Assembly: GCA_964398885.1 (NCBI GenBank)
Contig: CAYNOU010000040.1
Span: 1 to 24,027, forward strand
DNA from: JAGMCF01 sp964398885
GTDB taxonomy: Bacteria; Cloacimonadota; Cloacimonadia; JGIOTU-2
Length of the DNA: 24,027 nt
Direction of reading: 5' to 3'
Shown: positions 23,512 to 24,027 of the stretch, piece by piece
Layout of the letters: each line of letters opens with the position of its first letter
How positions within the stretch are numbered: position 1 is the first letter of the stretch
Translations under genes and position numbers: made by a program
Notes under the pieces: model-generated
Databases searched by the model: none
Seen by the model: the letters and a program-made list of their open reading frames with translations, nothing else
Told to the model about the DNA's origin: nothing

Positions 23512-23781
23512 GTGAATAAAAAAGTTTCTTTTTATACATATGTGTTGTATTCAGAAAAATATGATAAGATTTATATTGGATATACTTCAAATTTAGAGCA
23601 AAGAATATACTTCCACAATTTGGGATTAAAGGGATGGACATCACGATTTGTTCACTGGAAGTTGGTTTATTCAGAAGAATTTTCGACAAAGAAAGAAGCT
23701 CTGAAAAGGGGAAAAGAATTAAAATCGTATCAAGGAAGAAGATTCATTCATGAGAAAATATTAAAAAAGATTTCTGTATAA
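23512..23781 (+). CDS. GIY-YIG single-domain nuclease, copy 2
   Basis: This is an 89-residue GIY-YIG endonuclease domain protein of the small UvrC-N-like/YhbQ-type group. Motifs are YTYVLYSEKYDKIYIGYT (GIY-YIG pair), then NLEQRIYFHN, GWTSRF, ALKRGKELKS and QGRRFIHEKIL. I choose the GTG at 23512, which aligns with copy 1 and gives the same 90-codon length; the frame is open to another GTG inside the tRNA fragment (23485). There is no Shine-Dalgarno. Like copy 1 it follows a tRNA-Asn 3' end and a T-run. The family includes DNA-repair-like and homing-type nucleases; here position suggests a selfish tRNA-linked gene. The frame is intact. Confidence 0.85.
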   Translation: MNKKVSFYTYVLYSEKYDKIYIGYTSNLEQRIYFHNLGLKGWTSRFVHWKLVYSEEFSTKKEALKRGKELKSYQGRRFIHEKILKKISV

Positions 23782-23806
23782 ATTATTAGTCAAGCAGGTG
23801 CTTGTA

Positions 23807-23835
23807 TCCGCCAGCTGTCGGAGCCATTTTTTTAT
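23807..23835 (+). repeat. third, degenerate boundary: palindrome plus tRNA-Asn tail
   Basis: TCCGCCAGCTGTCGGA (23807-23822) is followed by GCCATTTTTTTAT. The block GGAGCCATTTTTTTAT is shared with the copy at 23487-23502. It looks like an older, eroded boundary of the same kind. Confidence 0.55.
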
Positions 23836-23837
23836 TT

Positions 23838-23879
23838 CTCCTCTTTGCGAAAGCTCAAATATAGAGGAGTAATTGGGTT
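23838..23879. other. CTCCTCT/AGAGGAG hairpin in the 3' intergenic region
   Basis: Seven-bp arms (23838-23844 and 23873-23879) have a 28-base centre and no U-tract. The remaining sequence to the window end is AT-rich. TTGACA at 23939-23944 could be a -35 box for a gene beyond the window; an ATG at 24011 may begin it, but too little is present to judge. Confidence 0.3.
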
Positions 23880-24027
23880 GTAATAATCAAGTAAGATAAA
23901 ATAATTAGAAAGAAAATTAAAAAAATTTGCTGAAAAATTTGACAGAATAAAAATAAAGATATGAATTTTGATTATATTTTTCAAAGTTAAATAATTTGAT
24001 ATGGAATAAAATGAATTCTAAATATTT

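Overview
The window is AT-rich, with tightly packed housekeeping genes and several large secreted proteins. Three secreted proteins (521-2770, 6041-9673, 9977-11317) end in the same kind of C-terminal cell-surface sorting domain: a YPNP strand, an xxYNIKGQ strand and a final GIYLYKL-type strand ending in a short basic tail. These domains, the short primary-type sigma factor without region 1.1, and codon and gene style point to an uncultured member of the FCB superphylum, most likely Cloacimonadota-like. The phylum is inferred from protein style, not from a marker-gene tree.

Layout. 1-2770 (+): the tail of an unknown gene, a small secreted protein of unknown function, and a beta-propeller surface protein. 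2910-5878 (-): rimO, trpS, secG, tRNA-Leu(AAG) and tRNA-Arg(ACG), probably one transcription unit. 6041-11317 (-): a thermolysin/fungalysin-like peptidase fused to a beta-helix, and a BNR-type propeller protein. 11389-11538: probable remnant of another secreted protein. 11932-14743 (+): rpmB, an HtrA/DegP protease and a sigma-70 factor. 14769-16076: a REP-associated tyrosine transposase (RAYT) nested inside two pairs of long direct repeats rich in hairpins. 16283-22991 (+): valS, tRNA-Leu(UAG), tig, clpP, a broken GxxExxY gene, and clpX. 23068-23822: tRNA-Asn followed by a stack of GIY-YIG nuclease genes separated by copies of the tRNA 3' end.

How the genes work together. tig, clpP and clpX form the classic folding/proteolysis cluster, here interrupted by a selfish-looking cassette. 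HtrA and the sorted surface proteins belong to envelope biology. secG followed directly by a tRNA-Leu gene is the arrangement also known from E. coli (secG-leuU).

The most interesting theme is small selfish DNA at several scales. (1) GIY-YIG genes appear to enter repeatedly at the 3' end of tRNA-Asn, each insertion leaving an intact tRNA and pushing older copies downstream. (2) A RAYT locus carries GC-rich palindromes whose relatives lie in the tig leader, where they touch its Shine-Dalgarno. Short palindromes also occur in and beside tRNA-Leu(UAG), and in frame inside tig and a surface protein, resembling Rickettsia palindromic elements. (3) A GxxExxY cassette is bounded by inverted CACNAAGN arrays and is itself split by a 106-bp element with terminal inverted repeats. 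Separately, ClpP carries Asn instead of Asp at the third catalytic-triad position.
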